64,000 nucleotides of DNA from Vibrio pomeroyi (GCF_024347595.1 NZ_AP025506.1:2542001-2606000); one strand, 5' to 3'. Positions 28,228-42,443 are shown, counted from the first letter of the stretch. Notes: generated by a model not told the origin, from the letters alone. Numbers and translations: made by a program.

Positions 28228-29472
28228 ATGAAACAAAAAATGCTAGTCAAAGCATTAGGATTCACTCTGTCCCTCGCCCCATTAGTCAGCTTCGCTGCAG
28301 TGGAGAACGTAACGTATTTTGGTTATGCAAAATGGGGCAACATCTACACCGACAATGACCAACATAACGACGGCAAAGGAGAACGCAACGACGTTATTCG
28401 AGCAGGCCAAGGTTACGGTAACTACCGTTTAGGTAATGAACTAAATTGGTGGGAAGCGGGGGTGAAAGCCGATGTATGGCGTGACAATGACGCCTATTTT
28501 GACACCACGATTTATCTAGGTAGTGGTGATAGCTGGGGAGACGTGAGTACGATTCAGCTTTGGTCAGCAGGCCATGGGCTTATCGACGGCCAACCCAACG
28601 CAAAAATTTGGGCAGGTGAACGTTTTTACCGTCGCCACGAAGTCCACATGATAGATGTGAAGTACTGGGATACATCCAGCACCGGTCTTGGTATTGAAGA
28701 TTGGGATCTCGGCTTTGCTGATGCTCACTTAGCTTGGATGGCACCAAACTCTTCAAGTGACGATGGACGCAGCCTTCATAACATCGATGCCCGCTTAAGT
28801 GGCATTGAACTGAGTGAAACTGCGGACCTAACACTCGGCCTAAACTACGTAACTACGCAGAACTCAAGCTACGACGATAAAGACATTACTACTTCTGGCG
28901 CAATGCTCTCTGCTCTTTACCGTCAAGCTTGGAACTACGGTTCAAACACCTTGGCTTTCCAATATGGTACCGATGCGTTGGCAGGCGGGTTAATGAGTGC
29001 TGAAGGTGGCTCAAACAGAAAATACAGCACGGGCGTGGAACACGATGGTTCTAGCTGGCGCCTATTTAACCACGGTGACTTGAATATCAGTGAAGATGTT
29101 CAAGTGATGTACTCCATCGCTTATCAAGACAAAAACCTAGATAACAACGATGGTGAGAAGTGGTTCAGTGTCGGAGCTCGTCCTCAATATGCTTGGACAG
29201 ATTACATGTCGACAGCATTAGAGGTGGGTTACGAAACGGTAGAAGCTCAAAACGGCTCGGGCACCAACGATATGTATAAAGTGACCGTGGCTCAAATGTT
29301 CCAAGCTGGAAAAGGGGTATGGGCTCGTCCATCTATTCGTATTTTTGCGACGTACTCTGAATCCAACAACGAATGGGACCGTGGTAACGAAGTGTATGGC
29401 ACGGCGACGAGCATCAATGCAGAGACCGTCGATGAAATTACCTTTGGTTTCAACGTAGAAACTTGGTGGTAA
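28228..29472 (+). CDS. LamB-type carbohydrate porin
   Basis: Outer-membrane sugar-selective porin of the maltoporin family. Signal peptide of about 23 residues (ending SFAA), then the LamB-like beginning (VTYFGYAKWGN), the YRLGNE motif shared with maltoporins, many alternating aromatic strands and a C-terminal aromatic (ETWW) typical of beta-barrel insertion signals. 414 residues. Its genetic neighbours make alpha- or beta-galactosides the likely cargo, an inference. The ribosome-binding site (GGAGA, 28217-28221) and start are complementary to the candidate small RNA upstream. Confidence 0.88.
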   Translation: MKQKMLVKALGFTLSLAPLVSFAAVENVTYFGYAKWGNIYTDNDQHNDGKGERNDVIRAGQGYGNYRLGNELNWWEAGVKADVWRDNDAYFDTTIYLGSGDSWGDVSTIQLWSAGHGLIDGQPNAKIWAGERFYRRHEVHMIDVKYWDTSSTGLGIEDWDLGFADAHLAWMAPNSSSDDGRSLHNIDARLSGIELSETADLTLGLNYVTTQNSSYDDKDITTSGAMLSALYRQAWNYGSNTLAFQYGTDALAGGLMSAEGGSNRKYSTGVEHDGSSWRLFNHGDLNISEDVQVMYSIAYQDKNLDNNDGEKWFSVGARPQYAWTDYMSTALEVGYETVEAQNGSGTNDMYKVTVAQMFQAGKGVWARPSIRIFATYSESNNEWDRGNEVYGTATSINAETVDEITFGFNVETWW

Positions 29473-29577
29473 ACACAGAAACCAAGCGTTGATTCAACCA
29501 TTGAGTTGGCGCTTGAAACTGGAATAGCAATTTAATGGGGAAGCCGATGGTTCCCCCTTTACAAAGGTAGTAATCAG

Positions 29578-30474
29578 ATGAAATTAAAATCATTGGTAGT
29601 CATTGTCGCGGCATTAACTTTAAGCGCATGTAGCGGCATACCAGAACAAGAACTCAATACTGATTTCAATAGCAGTGCATGTTGCTCTCAACTCAGCACG
29701 CTCCCTGTCACTCAATTGTCTATTCCATTCCACCAGCAAGTCATCATGGACGGTGATTTACCGACCCTGCCCGCTTCAACACTGAATGAAAACGTAGCAG
29801 CGAACAACCAACGGTTTCCAACGACCGCATATCAAATTAGTGACGATGCAGAATCGCTCTCACTGTTAGTGCGCTCATACATAAAAGATGATGGCTTGTT
29901 CGCTCCATCGATCTATATCTTTGATAAGCAATGGCAACTGCTCGGCCAGTACAGCGCGAACGACTTCACTTATTACCCAACCGCTATGCAAGGGCTAGAA
30001 AGAATTGAGGTATCCATTTCACTTATGCCTCAACGAGACAATGCACAATATGTTGTGGTTAGTGCCGATAGCACCAAATTAGACAGCACTATCAGTCGTA
30101 TTCACCCTGAAGAGCTGTATTCAGAATCTCAGCAAATCATCGGCAATAAGCAACTGCCTCTAACCGCCACATTTAGCAATGTTGGGATCATTGATCTTAC
30201 GGCGAGCGAATCTACAAACAGTGCGGTATTGACTCTCTTGGCTAAGCTTGGTGTTTCATCAAATACTCAACCTGAAACCTTAGGTTCGCAGCCACCTTCT
30301 CAGCCATCACCTGTCGAAACGAACCAACAAGCACAATGGTTGAACGTTCAACAAGAAATTGACCAAGCACTCGATAGTAACGACGTCAAACAAGCCGCAT
30401 TTATTGCTAACCAAGCGGCCGAACAGGGCTTGCCACAAGCGAAAGATTATTTACTAAAACGACTCGCTGAGTAG
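29578..30474 (+). CDS. MalM-like lipoprotein
   Basis: Predicted outer-membrane-associated lipoprotein: a short signal peptide ends at lipobox LSAC (Cys18). The body resembles MalM, the periplasmic protein of maltose operons (segments QQVIMDGD, APSIYIFDKQWQLLGQY, QYVVVSADSTKL). The Pro/Gln-rich linker near residue 235 leads to a TPR/Sel1-like tail (DVKQAAFIANQAAEQGLPQAKDYL). It lies 105 bp after the porin and 110 bp before lacZ, in one likely operon. Its role is unknown; a link to the porin is inferred from MalM-LamB pairings. Confidence 0.75.
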   Translation: MKLKSLVVIVAALTLSACSGIPEQELNTDFNSSACCSQLSTLPVTQLSIPFHQQVIMDGDLPTLPASTLNENVAANNQRFPTTAYQISDDAESLSLLVRSYIKDDGLFAPSIYIFDKQWQLLGQYSANDFTYYPTAMQGLERIEVSISLMPQRDNAQYVVVSADSTKLDSTISRIHPEELYSESQQIIGNKQLPLTATFSNVGIIDLTASESTNSAVLTLLAKLGVSSNTQPETLGSQPPSQPSPVETNQQAQWLNVQQEIDQALDSNDVKQAAFIANQAAEQGLPQAKDYLLKRLAE

Positions 30475-30536
30475 CAAAAGAAACACGTAATACAAACCAT
30501 TTGAACAACGGTCACCACAGCTTAAGAAAGTGGTGA

Positions 30537-33686
<3,150 letters not shown>

Positions 33687-33770
33687 GCAAAGTTAAACCA
33701 GCGGGTCAGCCTGAATCCGCTTGGTTTTACGATGTCCTGATTCGCTTAATTCACACGCCAATGTGACTAT

Positions 33771-33806
33771 AAAGCCAAGTTCTACCTAAGAGCTTGGCTT
33801 TTCATT
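33771..33806 (+). terminator. Terminator after lacZ
   Basis: AAGCCAAG and CTTGGCTT pair across a 13-nt loop, followed by TTCATTTTT. Confidence 0.75.
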
Positions 33807-33945
33807 TTTAAACTGTCGAACACTCCCAAATAAACCCTCAAACCCCGTCATATTTAGCGTTTAGTGTTTGAATTGCCTAAGTATCCGGTGTTAAATGTCC
33901 AACCATCACCACCACACAGCGTTAAATTTAGAATAAGAGAGCGGA

Positions 33946-34950
33946 ATGGCTACCATTAAAGATGTTGCGAAAGAAGCAGGCGTGTCAATTGCGACCACCT
34001 CTCGAGTGATCAACAATGCGCCTCACACCAGTGAAACCGCCATTACAGCAGTAAAGGCGGCAATGGAGAAACTTGGCTATCGCCCAAATGCCAACGCTCG
34101 TGCACTGGTCAGCAAGTCTTCAAACGCGATTGGTGTGCTGGTTAATGATGTTTCTGCCCCTTTCTTTGGCTCGATGATCAAAGCCATTGATACCGTGGCA
34201 AGTGAACAAGAAAAACAGTTACTGATTGGCAGTGGGTATCATGACGCGACTAAAGAGCGCAATGCGATTAACTTGCTGATCAACAGCCGCTGCGAATCTC
34301 TCGTGGTTCATAGCAAAGGCATTAGCGACGAAGAATTGGTTAAGCTAGCGAATGAAGTGCCCGGCTTGGTTCTCATCAACCGAATTGTTCCCGATATCGA
34401 AAGCCGCTGTATTGCTCTCGACAACCGCCGAGGCTCTTACATCGCGACGGAATATTTGATTAAAAACGGTCACAAGCACATCGGTTACATCTGCTCGAGT
34501 CACAACATTGAAGATGCTCATGATCGCTTAGCGGGTTATTTGGATGCACTGAAAGACAATGGTATTGAACCTAGTGACGAATACATCGAATACGGCGAGC
34601 CTGACGAATTAGGTGGTGAACAAGCCATGGTTAACCTAATGGCTAAAAACACCGACATCACAGCGATTGCCACTTATAACGATTACATGGCTGCAGGCTG
34701 CTTGGCACTGCTGCAAGAAAACGGCATTCGAATTCCAGAAGACATGTCCGTTATTGGGTTTGATGATGGACACATTGCACGCTTCATTTACCCTAGATTG
34801 ACGACCATTCGCTACCCAATTCAAGTCATGGCAAATCAAGCGGTTAAATTATCTCTTCAACTCGCAAGCGATGAACCGAAAGAACAGTCAGAACATAAGT
34901 TGTTTATGCCTATACTGGTGCGCAGAGCTTCGGTTAGAAACATCAGTTAA
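33946..34950 (+). CDS. LacI/GalR-family transcriptional regulator of the galactoside locus
   Basis: 334 residues. N-terminal helix-turn-helix TIKDVAKEAGVSIATTSRVIN and hinge helix ANARALVS, followed by a periplasmic-binding-protein-like effector domain (IGVLVNDVSAPFFGSM ... AIATYNDYMAAG ... SVIGFDDGHIARF). The HTH is of the GalR subtype, whose targets have a central CG, matching the three TGGAAACGTTTTCA-type sites in this locus. It has no such site at its own promoter. Likely a repressor relieved by a galactoside or galactose; effector unproven. Confidence 0.9.
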   Translation: MATIKDVAKEAGVSIATTSRVINNAPHTSETAITAVKAAMEKLGYRPNANARALVSKSSNAIGVLVNDVSAPFFGSMIKAIDTVASEQEKQLLIGSGYHDATKERNAINLLINSRCESLVVHSKGISDEELVKLANEVPGLVLINRIVPDIESRCIALDNRRGSYIATEYLIKNGHKHIGYICSSHNIEDAHDRLAGYLDALKDNGIEPSDEYIEYGEPDELGGEQAMVNLMAKNTDITAIATYNDYMAAGCLALLQENGIRIPEDMSVIGFDDGHIARFIYPRLTTIRYPIQVMANQAVKLSLQLASDEPKEQSEHKLFMPILVRRASVRNIS

Positions 34951-35250
34951 GAATACTCGGGGCACTAAAAGCGTAGCTTCATAAAACGAACAGTTACTCG
35001 GGCTTGGTGTTTTCGATTCCTGACACTTTTTACAACAAAGAAAATAGGATTGATTTGATGAGTTATCATTCGGTTAATCTTATTTTTCATTCCCATCAAA
35101 TACCCACCTATACTTAACCTGATCTATCTTAATCAAACGTTTACTCGTTGATTTTTTCACCAAGTGTCTAAATCCCTAGTGATCCTTGGTTGTTATTAGG
35201 TGAGCAAAGCAGGATAATATCGGGATCGGAATCTCAAGAATTAATCCATT
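34951..35250. other. rsxA upstream region
   Basis: 300 bp, AT-rich, no gene or convincing hairpin. The promoter of the rsx operon should lie here, but no clear consensus site was found. Confidence 0.45.
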
Positions 35251-35829
35251 ATGACCGAATACCTTTTGTTGTTGGTTGGCACAGTGCTAGTCAATAACTT
35301 TGTGCTAGTGAAGTTTTTAGGGCTATGTCCTTTCATGGGAGTCTCCAAGAAACTGGAGACTGCGATTGGCATGGGCCTCGCGACGACTTTCGTTCTGACG
35401 TTAGCGTCGGTATCTGCATACCTAGTAGAAACCTACATCCTTACCCCTCTGGGTATTGAATACCTGCGTACCATGAGCTTCATCTTGGTTATCGCGGTAG
35501 TTGTTCAATTTACGGAAATGGTCGTTCACAAAACCAGCCCGACTCTTTATCGCCTATTGGGTATCTTCCTACCTCTTATCACCACCAACTGCGCGGTATT
35601 AGGTGTGGCACTTTTGAACATCAATGAAAACCACAACTTCATCCAGTCGATCATCTATGGTTTTGGCGCGGCTGTGGGTTTCTCTCTTGTTCTGATCCTA
35701 TTTGCTGCGATGCGTGAGCGTATTGCGGTTGCTGATGTTCCAATGCCATTCAAAGGCGCATCAATTGCGATGATCACAGCAGGCCTAATGTCTCTGGCAT
35801 TTATGGGCTTTACTGGGTTGGTGAAATAA
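35251..35829 (+). CDS. rsxA: Electron transport complex subunit RsxA/RnfA
   Basis: Integral membrane subunit of the Rsx/Rnf ion-pumping NADH:ferredoxin oxidoreductase; in enterics it also keeps SoxR reduced. 192 residues with six predicted helices and the conserved [21 protein letters not shown] and [11 protein letters not shown] segments, whose cysteines hold a membrane-embedded cluster with RsxE. First gene of rsxABCDGE-nth, two bases before rsxB. Confidence 0.96.
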   Translation: MTEYLLLLVGTVLVNNFVLVKFLGLCPFMGVSKKLETAIGMGLATTFVLTLASVSAYLVETYILTPLGIEYLRTMSFILVIAVVVQFTEMVVHKTSPTLYRLLGIFLPLITTNCAVLGVALLNINENHNFIQSIIYGFGAAVGFSLVLILFAAMRERIAVADVPMPFKGASIAMITAGLMSLAFMGFTGLVK

Positions 35830-35831
35830 GC

Positions 35832-36425
35832 ATGAGTACCATTTTAATTGCGATCATTGCGCTAGCCGTTTTAGCCGCTGTTTTTGGCGCTATTTTGGGC
35901 TTTGCTTCTATCCGATTTAAAGTAGAAGCTGATCCTATCGTCGATCAAATCGACACCATTTTACCGCAAACTCAATGTGGCCAATGTGGCTACCCAGGTT
36001 GTCGTCCATACGCAGAGGCGATCGCTAACGGAGACAAGATCAACAAATGTCCTCCTGGCGGCCAAGCAACCATTGAGAAGCTAGCAGACTTAATGGGCGT
36101 AGAAGTTGAAGACTCCGCTCATGACTTAGATAACAAAGTAAAAACCGTTGCTTTCATTCATGAAGATATGTGTATCGGCTGTACCAAGTGTATTCAAGCT
36201 TGTCCTGTTGACGCCATTGTTGGTGGCACCAAGGCACTGCACACAGTAATCAAAGATGAATGTACAGGTTGTGATCTATGTGTCGCACCGTGCCCTACTG
36301 ACTGTATCGAAATGATTCCAGTGGCAACAACGACTGAAAATTGGAAATGGCAGATGAACATCATTCCTGTTACAGATATCACTAACCAAGCAACTGATGC
36401 GACTGCGTCAGAGCCTAAGGCGTAG
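35832..36425 (+). CDS. rsxB: Electron transport complex subunit RsxB/RnfB
   Basis: Iron-sulfur subunit anchored by one N-terminal helix. An Fe-S domain has [16 protein letters not shown] with a further Cys at CPPGG, then two ferredoxin-type [4Fe-4S] motifs, [16 protein letters not shown] and [16 protein letters not shown]. 197 residues. Separated from rsxC by 7 bp. Confidence 0.96.
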   Translation: MSTILIAIIALAVLAAVFGAILGFASIRFKVEADPIVDQIDTILPQTQCGQCGYPGCRPYAEAIANGDKINKCPPGGQATIEKLADLMGVEVEDSAHDLDNKVKTVAFIHEDMCIGCTKCIQACPVDAIVGGTKALHTVIKDECTGCDLCVAPCPTDCIEMIPVATTTENWKWQMNIIPVTDITNQATDATASEPKA

Positions 36426-36432
36426 GGTTAGT

Positions 36433-39243
36433 ATGATCTCTTTAATTGAACAAATTCGCACGGGCTCTATTTGGAACTTCCCGGGCGGCGTACACCCTGC
36501 TGAAAACAAGAAACAATCCAATACCACTGATATCGTTCACGCAAGGCTTCCTGAAGAAATCGTTCTTCCGGTAAAACAGCACATCGGTAAGCCAGGTAAC
36601 TTATTGGTTGCTGCGGGTGACACCGTACTAAAAGGCCAACAACTGACAGCCTTGGACACGGGTTTTACGTTACCAGTACACGCACCAACATCGGGTGTGA
36701 TTACCGCTATTGAACCAAGAACTACCGCTCACCCTTCAGGCTTAAGCGAACTCAGTGTAGTCATTAAACCTGACGGCTTAGACACTTGGATTGAAAAACA
36801 CCCAGTTGAAGACTTTTCGACAAAAAACTCAGACGAACTGCTTGATGTGATTCGCCAAGCTGGTATTTCAGGTATGGGCGGCGCAGGCTTTCCTACTGCG
36901 AAAAAGCTTCAGTCAGGACTTGGTCGTACTGACATTTTGATCGTCAACGCTGCTGAGTGTGAACCTTACATCACCTCTGATGACAAGTTGCTTCAAGAAC
37001 ATGCCGAAGAAGTACTAAAAGGCATCGAAGTGGTTGAACACATCCTTCAACCAAAACTGACCGTGATTGGCATTGAAGACAATAAGCCAGACGCGATAAA
37101 AGCACTTGAGATTGCAGCGAAAGACAAAGATATCGTCATTCGTGTTATCCCAACAAAATACCCTTCAGGTGGTGAGAAACAACTGATCAAGATCCTCACC
37201 AATAAAGAGGTTCCAGCTGGCGGTATTCCTGCCGACATTGGTGTTTTAGTTCAGAACGTCGGTTCTCTCTATTCGATTAAGAGAGCAGTAATAGACGGCG
37301 AACCTGTCGTTAACCGCGTTGTGACTTTAACCGGCAAGACCTTTAAGCAACCTCGTAACGTTTGGGCGCTATTAGGCACGCCAGTACATGAGTTGCTTGA
37401 AGAGTTTGGCTACAAAGCCGATAAAAAGCTGCCGCGTTTGATTTTGGGCGGCCCTATGATGGGCTTCACCTTGCCACATGCCAATGTGCCAATCACTAAA
37501 ACGTCGAACTGTATTTTAGCGCCAACGCGTCGTGAGATTTCTCCAAGCACTTACGAAATGGAATGTATTCGATGCAGTGCTTGTGCCGAAGCTTGCCCTG
37601 CCTCCCTACTGCCTCAACAGCTGCAATGGCACGCTAAAGCCAATGAGCTGGACAAGTGCGAAGAGCTAAATATTAAAGACTGTATTGAATGTGGTGCTTG
37701 TGCGTTTGTTTGCCCAAGTGAAATTCCTCTGGTTCAGTACTATCGCCAAGCGAAAGCCGAAATCAAAACAAGAAAAGACGAAGCAACGGCCGCAGAGCGC
37801 GCCAAGGTTCGTTTCGAAGAGAAAAACGCTCGTATGGAGCGTGACAAAGCAGAACGCGAAAACCGCTTCAAGAAAGCCGCGGATAACCGTCGCAAAGACA
37901 TGAAATCAGCAGACGGTGACGATGCAATTGCTGCTGCGATTGCACGAGTTAAAGCACAAAAAGCCGCTGCTGATCAGGCTCCAAGTGAAGAGCCAGCAGT
38001 GAAACCTGCGGTTGCAGCTGCGATTGCTAAAGCAAAAGCGAAACAAGCTGCGGCTCAGAAAGCAGACGGTGCTGAACCAGACAACTCTGAAATGTCGAAG
38101 CTACGTGAAGAGCGTAAGCGTCAAGCTCGAGAACGCAAGGCACAACAAGCTGCTGCTGACGCTCCAGATGAAAGCTCTGGTGATGGCAAGAAAGATGCTG
38201 TCGCTGCAGCTATCGCTCGTGCTAAAGCTAAGAAAGCTCAACAAGCGGAATCAGCTTCTGATGCTCCGGCGGAAAGTACTGGTGACGGCAAGAAATATGC
38301 CGTTGCTGCCGCCATCGCTCGTGCTAAAGCGAAGAAAGCTCAACAAGCAGAGTCAGCTTCTGACGCTCCTGCTGAAAACTCTGGCGACGCTAAGAAAGAT
38401 GCAGTTGCTGCAGCTATTGCCCGTGCTAAAGCCAAGAAAGCACAACAAGCAGAATCTGCTTCTGAGGCTCCTGCTGAAAGTACTGGCGATGCCAAGAAAG
38501 ATGCAGTCGCTGCTGCGATTGCACGTGCTAAAGCGAAGAAAGCTCAACAAGCGCAATCAGCTTCTGATGCTCCTGCTGAAAGTACTGGTGATGCCAAGAA
38601 AGATGCGGTTGCTGCTGCGATTGCACGTGCTAAAGCGAAGAAAGCACAGCAAGCGGAATCGGCTATTCAAACAGAAAGTGAAGCTCCAACTGGAAGCTCT
38701 GGCGATGCTAAAAAAGACGCAGTTGCTGCGGCCATTGCACGCGCTAAAGCGAAGAAAGCTCAGCAAGTAAAACAAGCTGAAACAGTAGAAACGCCTGAAC
38801 CGGTAATTGAAGTTGAAGCTGAAACTCAACAAGAGTCAGTCGATCCTAAAAAAGCGGCTGTTGCTGCCGCTATTGCACGCGCTAAAGCTAAGAAAGCCCA
38901 GCAAGCGAAACAGGCTGAGACAGCAGAAACGCCAGAACCAGTGATCGAAGTAGTAGCTGATGCTCAACCAGAAGCTGTCGATCCTAAGAAAGCCGCGGTT
39001 GCTGCCGCTGTCGCACGTGCTAAAGCGAAGAAAGCACAGCAAGCTAAGCAGGTCGAAGCTGAAGAAATCACTCCTGAAGCCGTGGCTGAACCATTAATTG
39101 AAAAAGAGACTGTGGTTGAATCTGAGGCTCAATCAGAACCCGTCGATCCTAAGAAAGCAGCCGTTGCTGCCGCAATTGCTCGTGCTAAAGCAAGAAAAGC
39201 GCAGCAAGAGCAAGATAAAAAGAACAATGAGGAGAAAGAGTAG
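36433..39243 (+). CDS. rsxC: Electron transport complex subunit RsxC/RnfC with long repeat tail
   Basis: NADH-oxidising, FMN- and Fe-S-carrying peripheral subunit. Residues 1-430 are the conserved core: GGVHP start, a [13 protein letters not shown] flavin/NADH segment, and two [4Fe-4S] motifs [12 protein letters not shown] and [12 protein letters not shown]. After a charged coiled-coil (about 440-490) the last 430 residues are about eleven copies of an Ala/Lys/Gln-rich unit (core [15 protein letters not shown]). At 936 residues it is longer than most homologues. Start set to ATG 36433; the longer frame overlaps rsxB. Its stop overlaps rsxD by 1 nt. Confidence 0.95.
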   Translation: MISLIEQIRTGSIWNFPGGVHPAENKKQSNTTDIVHARLPEEIVLPVKQHIGKPGNLLVAAGDTVLKGQQLTALDTGFTLPVHAPTSGVITAIEPRTTAHPSGLSELSVVIKPDGLDTWIEKHPVEDFSTKNSDELLDVIRQAGISGMGGAGFPTAKKLQSGLGRTDILIVNAAECEPYITSDDKLLQEHAEEVLKGIEVVEHILQPKLTVIGIEDNKPDAIKALEIAAKDKDIVIRVIPTKYPSGGEKQLIKILTNKEVPAGGIPADIGVLVQNVGSLYSIKRAVIDGEPVVNRVVTLTGKTFKQPRNVWALLGTPVHELLEEFGYKADKKLPRLILGGPMMGFTLPHANVPITKTSNCILAPTRREISPSTYEMECIRCSACAEACPASLLPQQLQWHAKANELDKCEELNIKDCIECGACAFVCPSEIPLVQYYRQAKAEIKTRKDEATAAERAKVRFEEKNARMERDKAERENRFKKAADNRRKDMKSADGDDAIAAAIARVKAQKAAADQAPSEEPAVKPAVAAAIAKAKAKQAAAQKADGAEPDNSEMSKLREERKRQARERKAQQAAADAPDESSGDGKKDAVAAAIARAKAKKAQQAESASDAPAESTGDGKKYAVAAAIARAKAKKAQQAESASDAPAENSGDAKKDAVAAAIARAKAKKAQQAESASEAPAESTGDAKKDAVAAAIARAKAKKAQQAQSASDAPAESTGDAKKDAVAAAIARAKAKKAQQAESAIQTESEAPTGSSGDAKKDAVAAAIARAKAKKAQQVKQAETVETPEPVIEVEAETQQESVDPKKAAVAAAIARAKAKKAQQAKQAETAETPEPVIEVVADAQPEAVDPKKAAVAAAVARAKAKKAQQAKQVEAEEITPEAVAEPLIEKETVVESEAQSEPVDPKKAAVAAAIARAKARKAQQEQDKKNNEEKE
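37918..39215 (+). repeat. Tandem repeats in the rsxC tail
   Basis: Two degenerate units, then six units of about 34 codons (linker rich in Ser, Ala, Pro, Glu, ending GDAKKDAV) and three longer units with DPKKAAV linkers. The core [15 protein letters not shown] is nearly invariant while linkers differ, and synonymous codons vary between units, so repeats are not all recent copies. Predicted alternating helices and flexible linkers. Confidence 0.9.
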
Positions 39244-40289
39244 TGGCCTTCTTTATCGCCAGCTCACCGCACGCACACAATCGTAGAAGCACCCCAGATC
39301 TAATGAAATGGGTGGCTATTTGTGCATTGCCAGGTCTACTAGCTCAAACCTACTTCTTTGGATGGGGTACGCTCATCCAGTTAGTATTTGCTATCGCACT
39401 TGCTGTTACCTTTGAAGCAGCTGTAATGCTACTAAGAAAACGTCCGCCAGTAATGGCGCTGCGTGATTACAGTGCGGTTGTGACCGCCTGGCTACTCAGT
39501 GTCGCTATTCCTCCGCACTCACCGTGGTGGATTCTAGTGATTGGTATGTTCTTCGCTATTATTATCGCGAAACACCTATATGGCGGGCTTGGGCAAAACC
39601 CATTTAACCCGGCGATGGTCGCTTACGTTGTTTTGCTGATCTCATTCCCAGTTCAGATGACCAGTTGGAATGCTCCTACTAGCTTAACCGCTGAAGCAAC
39701 GAGCTTTGTTGACTCATTTTTGATGATCTTTACCGGTTTCAATAACGAAGGTTTGTCTCTTCAACAAGCACGTCTTGGTATTGATGGCACCACAATGGCA
39801 ACGCCGCTTGATGCATTCAAAACCGCATTGGCAGCAGGTAACACCGCTTCTGAAGCTCTGTCTCAACCGCAATTTAGCTGGCTAGCTGGCGTAGGTTGGG
39901 AATGGGTGAACCTTGCTTACCTCGTTGGCGGCTTGGTACTGATCAAGCAACGCGTGATTCAATGGCATATTCCAGTGGCGTTCATCGGCAGCCTTGCGTT
40001 GTTTAGCCTAGTGTTCTTAATCCTAACTCCAGGTGAAACCGCTTCCCCAACCATTCACCTATTGTCTGGCGCAACCATGCTTGGTGCATTCTTCATTGCA
40101 ACCGACCCGGTTTCGGCTTCGACGACAGTAAAGGGACGCTTAGTATTTGGTGCTCTGATTGGCGCGTTGGTGTTTATTATCCGCAGTTGGGGTGGCTTCC
40201 CTGATGGCGTGGCGTTTGCTGTATTGTTAGCCAACATGTGTGTTCCACTGATTGACTACTACACCAAACCTCGTACGTACGGTCACTAA
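39243..40289 (+). CDS. rsxD: Electron transport complex subunit RsxD/RnfD
   Basis: Membrane subunit carrying covalently bound FMN at Thr278 in [16 protein letters not shown]. About nine to ten predicted helices, 348 residues. Starts with GTG directly at the rsxC stop (1-nt overlap), so it is translationally coupled. Conserved [11 protein letters not shown] also seen. Confidence 0.95.
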   Translation: MAFFIASSPHAHNRRSTPDLMKWVAICALPGLLAQTYFFGWGTLIQLVFAIALAVTFEAAVMLLRKRPPVMALRDYSAVVTAWLLSVAIPPHSPWWILVIGMFFAIIIAKHLYGGLGQNPFNPAMVAYVVLLISFPVQMTSWNAPTSLTAEATSFVDSFLMIFTGFNNEGLSLQQARLGIDGTTMATPLDAFKTALAAGNTASEALSQPQFSWLAGVGWEWVNLAYLVGGLVLIKQRVIQWHIPVAFIGSLALFSLVFLILTPGETASPTIHLLSGATMLGAFFIATDPVSASTTVKGRLVFGALIGALVFIIRSWGGFPDGVAFAVLLANMCVPLIDYYTKPRTYGH

Positions 40290-40301
40290 GGAGCGGATAC
40301 C

Positions 40302-40931
40302 ATGCTAAATGCTATTAAGAAAAACGGCCTTGTACTCGCGATTTTTGCTTGTGCTTCAACAGGTTTGGTGGCGGTAACGCACTACCTAACCAAAGATCAG
40401 ATCAAACAGCAAGAACAGGCTCAACTGCTGTCTGTACTTAACCAAGTGATCCCGCACGATCTTCACGACAACGAACTGTTTTCGTCTTGTACTTTGGTTC
40501 AAGCAGAAGAGCTTGGTACTGAGCAAGCGATGCCAGCTTACATCGCTAAACTTAATGGTGAGCCAAGCGCGATTGCTATCGAAGCGATTGCACCAGACGG
40601 CTACAATGGCGCGATTAAAGTCATTGTTGGAATGAAAATCGACGGTACGATTTTAGGCACTCGCGTGCTTTCACACCAAGAGACTCCGGGCTTGGGTGAT
40701 AAGATTGACCTACGTGTGAGTGATTGGATTCTTTCGTTTGCAGGTAAGCAAGTGACGGACTCTAATCTAGACCGTTGGAAGGTTCGTAAAGACGGTGGTG
40801 ACTTCGACCAGTTTACTGGCGCAACCATTACGCCAAGAGCGGTCGTTAAGTCGGTTAAAAAAGCGGTTCAGTACGTTAACCAAAACAACCAAGCATTGCT
40901 TGCTCAACCTCTAAATTGTGGTGGTGAATAA
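40302..40931 (+). CDS. rsxG: Electron transport complex subunit RsxG/RnfG
   Basis: Periplasm-facing subunit with one N-terminal helix and covalent FMN at Thr175 in [12 protein letters not shown]. Also shows [12 protein letters not shown]. 209 residues. Its stop overlaps the rsxE start by 1 nt. Confidence 0.95.
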   Translation: MLNAIKKNGLVLAIFACASTGLVAVTHYLTKDQIKQQEQAQLLSVLNQVIPHDLHDNELFSSCTLVQAEELGTEQAMPAYIAKLNGEPSAIAIEAIAPDGYNGAIKVIVGMKIDGTILGTRVLSHQETPGLGDKIDLRVSDWILSFAGKQVTDSNLDRWKVRKDGGDFDQFTGATITPRAVVKSVKKAVQYVNQNNQALLAQPLNCGGE

Positions 40932-41623
40932 TGAGTGACCATAAAACACTAATCAAAAATGGCATGTGGGCTAACAACCCTGCCCTAGTTCAACTTCTTG
41001 GCTTATGTCCTCTGTTGGCTGTGTCTTCAACGGTGACGAACGCACTTGGACTGGGTATTGCGACTCTGCTTGTATTGGTCGGTTCGAACGTTGCTGTTTC
41101 TCTGGTTCGTAACCACGTACCAAAAGAAGTGCGTATTCCAGTATTCGTAATGATCATTGCATCACTGGTAACCTGTGTTCAGCTTCTGATGAATGCTTAC
41201 GCGTATGGCCTTTACCTGTCTTTGGGCATCTTCATCCCACTGATCGTAACCAACTGTATCATCATTGGCCGAGCTGAAGCCTTCGCTTCTAAAAACGAAG
41301 TGCTGCCTGCTGCTCAAGATGGTTTCTGGATGGGTCTTGGCATGACATCGGTACTGGTTGTACTGGGTGCAATGCGTGAGGTTATTGGTAACGGCACCTT
41401 GTTTGATGGTGCAGACCTGCTTCTTGGTGATTGGGCTTCTGTGTTACGAATCCAGATATTCCAATTTGATAACAGCTTCTTGCTAGCCCTGCTTCCGCCA
41501 GGTGCCTTTATTGGTGTTGGTTTTTTGATTGCGTTGAAAAACATCATCGACAACCAAGCAAAATCTAGACAGCCTAAACAAGAAAAACCAGTCATTGAAC
41601 GCGCTCGCGTTACTAATGCTTAA
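40931..41623 (+). CDS. rsxE: Electron transport complex subunit RsxE/RnfE
   Basis: Six-helix membrane subunit homologous to RsxA, 230 residues, with [31 protein letters not shown] and [16 protein letters not shown] segments. It pairs with RsxA around the membrane iron-sulfur cluster. Last rsx gene; nth follows after 184 bp. Confidence 0.95.
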   Translation: MSDHKTLIKNGMWANNPALVQLLGLCPLLAVSSTVTNALGLGIATLLVLVGSNVAVSLVRNHVPKEVRIPVFVMIIASLVTCVQLLMNAYAYGLYLSLGIFIPLIVTNCIIIGRAEAFASKNEVLPAAQDGFWMGLGMTSVLVVLGAMREVIGNGTLFDGADLLLGDWASVLRIQIFQFDNSFLLALLPPGAFIGVGFLIALKNIIDNQAKSRQPKQEKPVIERARVTNA

Positions 41624-41807
41624 TAAGTTACAGTAGCTTAAACCCCTGATGAGTAGCTCAACCGCTCAGCAGGTAATTAGATTGACCAAGTACACATAAT
41701 AATGACGCTCATAAGGGCGCGTAACCGATGATAAAGCCTGAGCATTGAGAGTTTATTGAATACCAACTCCGGAACTCAAGCCCTAACTATTTGAAAGTAA
41801 TGTCGCT

Positions 41808-42443
41808 ATGAACAATGTAAAACGAGTAGAAATACTTGAGCGTTTAAGAGAAAACAATCCAAAGCCAGAGACTGAGCTTAACTGGAACAGCCCTTTCGAG
41901 TTGCTGATCGCGGTACTTTTATCAGCACAGGCCACCGATGTCAGTGTCAACAAAGCAACGGATAAGCTTTACCCGGTCGCTAATACTCCACAAGCCATTT
42001 TCGACCTAGGTGTTGATGGCTTGAAAGAGTACATCAAGACAATCGGCCTATTTAATTCAAAAGCAGAAAACACGATTAAAACGTGTCGAATGCTGCTTGA
42101 CCTACACAACGGTGAAGTACCGGAAGATCGTGCGGCATTAGAAGACCTTCCTGGCGTTGGTCGTAAGACAGCTAACGTAGTATTGAACACCGCTTTCGGT
42201 TGGCCAACCATTGCCGTTGATACTCATATCTACCGTGTATCAAACCGTACTAAGCTAGCAATGGGTAAAACGGTCGACGATGTTGAGGCTAAGCTTCTCA
42301 AAGTCATTCCAAAAGAATTCAAACTGGATGTCCACCACTGGCTCATTCTTCATGGACGTTACACCTGTGTTGCACGTAAACCACGCTGTGGCAGTTGTAT
42401 CATTGAAGACCTATGTGAGTTCAAAGAGAAGACTGACGTCTAG
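41808..42443 (+). CDS. nth: Endonuclease III
   Basis: DNA glycosylase/AP lyase for oxidised pyrimidines. Helix-hairpin-helix LPGVGRKTANVVL with the catalytic Lys, catalytic Asp in AVDTHIYRVSNR, and a C-terminal [4Fe-4S] cluster loop (CVARKPRCGSCIIEDLC). 211 residues. Downstream of rsx as in most gammaproteobacteria. Between stop and gloA a short direct repeat (GAAGCTAA three times near 42455-42484) is seen. Confidence 0.96.
   Translation: MNNVKRVEILERLRENNPKPETELNWNSPFELLIAVLLSAQATDVSVNKATDKLYPVANTPQAIFDLGVDGLKEYIKTIGLFNSKAENTIKTCRMLLDLHNGEVPEDRAALEDLPGVGRKTANVVLNTAFGWPTIAVDTHIYRVSNRTKLAMGKTVDDVEAKLLKVIPKEFKLDVHHWLILHGRYTCVARKPRCGSCIIEDLCEFKEKTDV

Noticed and set aside
38012..38770. 252-codon plus-strand frame inside rsxC
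   Set aside because: It is an alternate frame of the rsxC repeat region. Repeats keep all frames open, and the Leu/Lys/Arg-rich translation has no start signal or known family.
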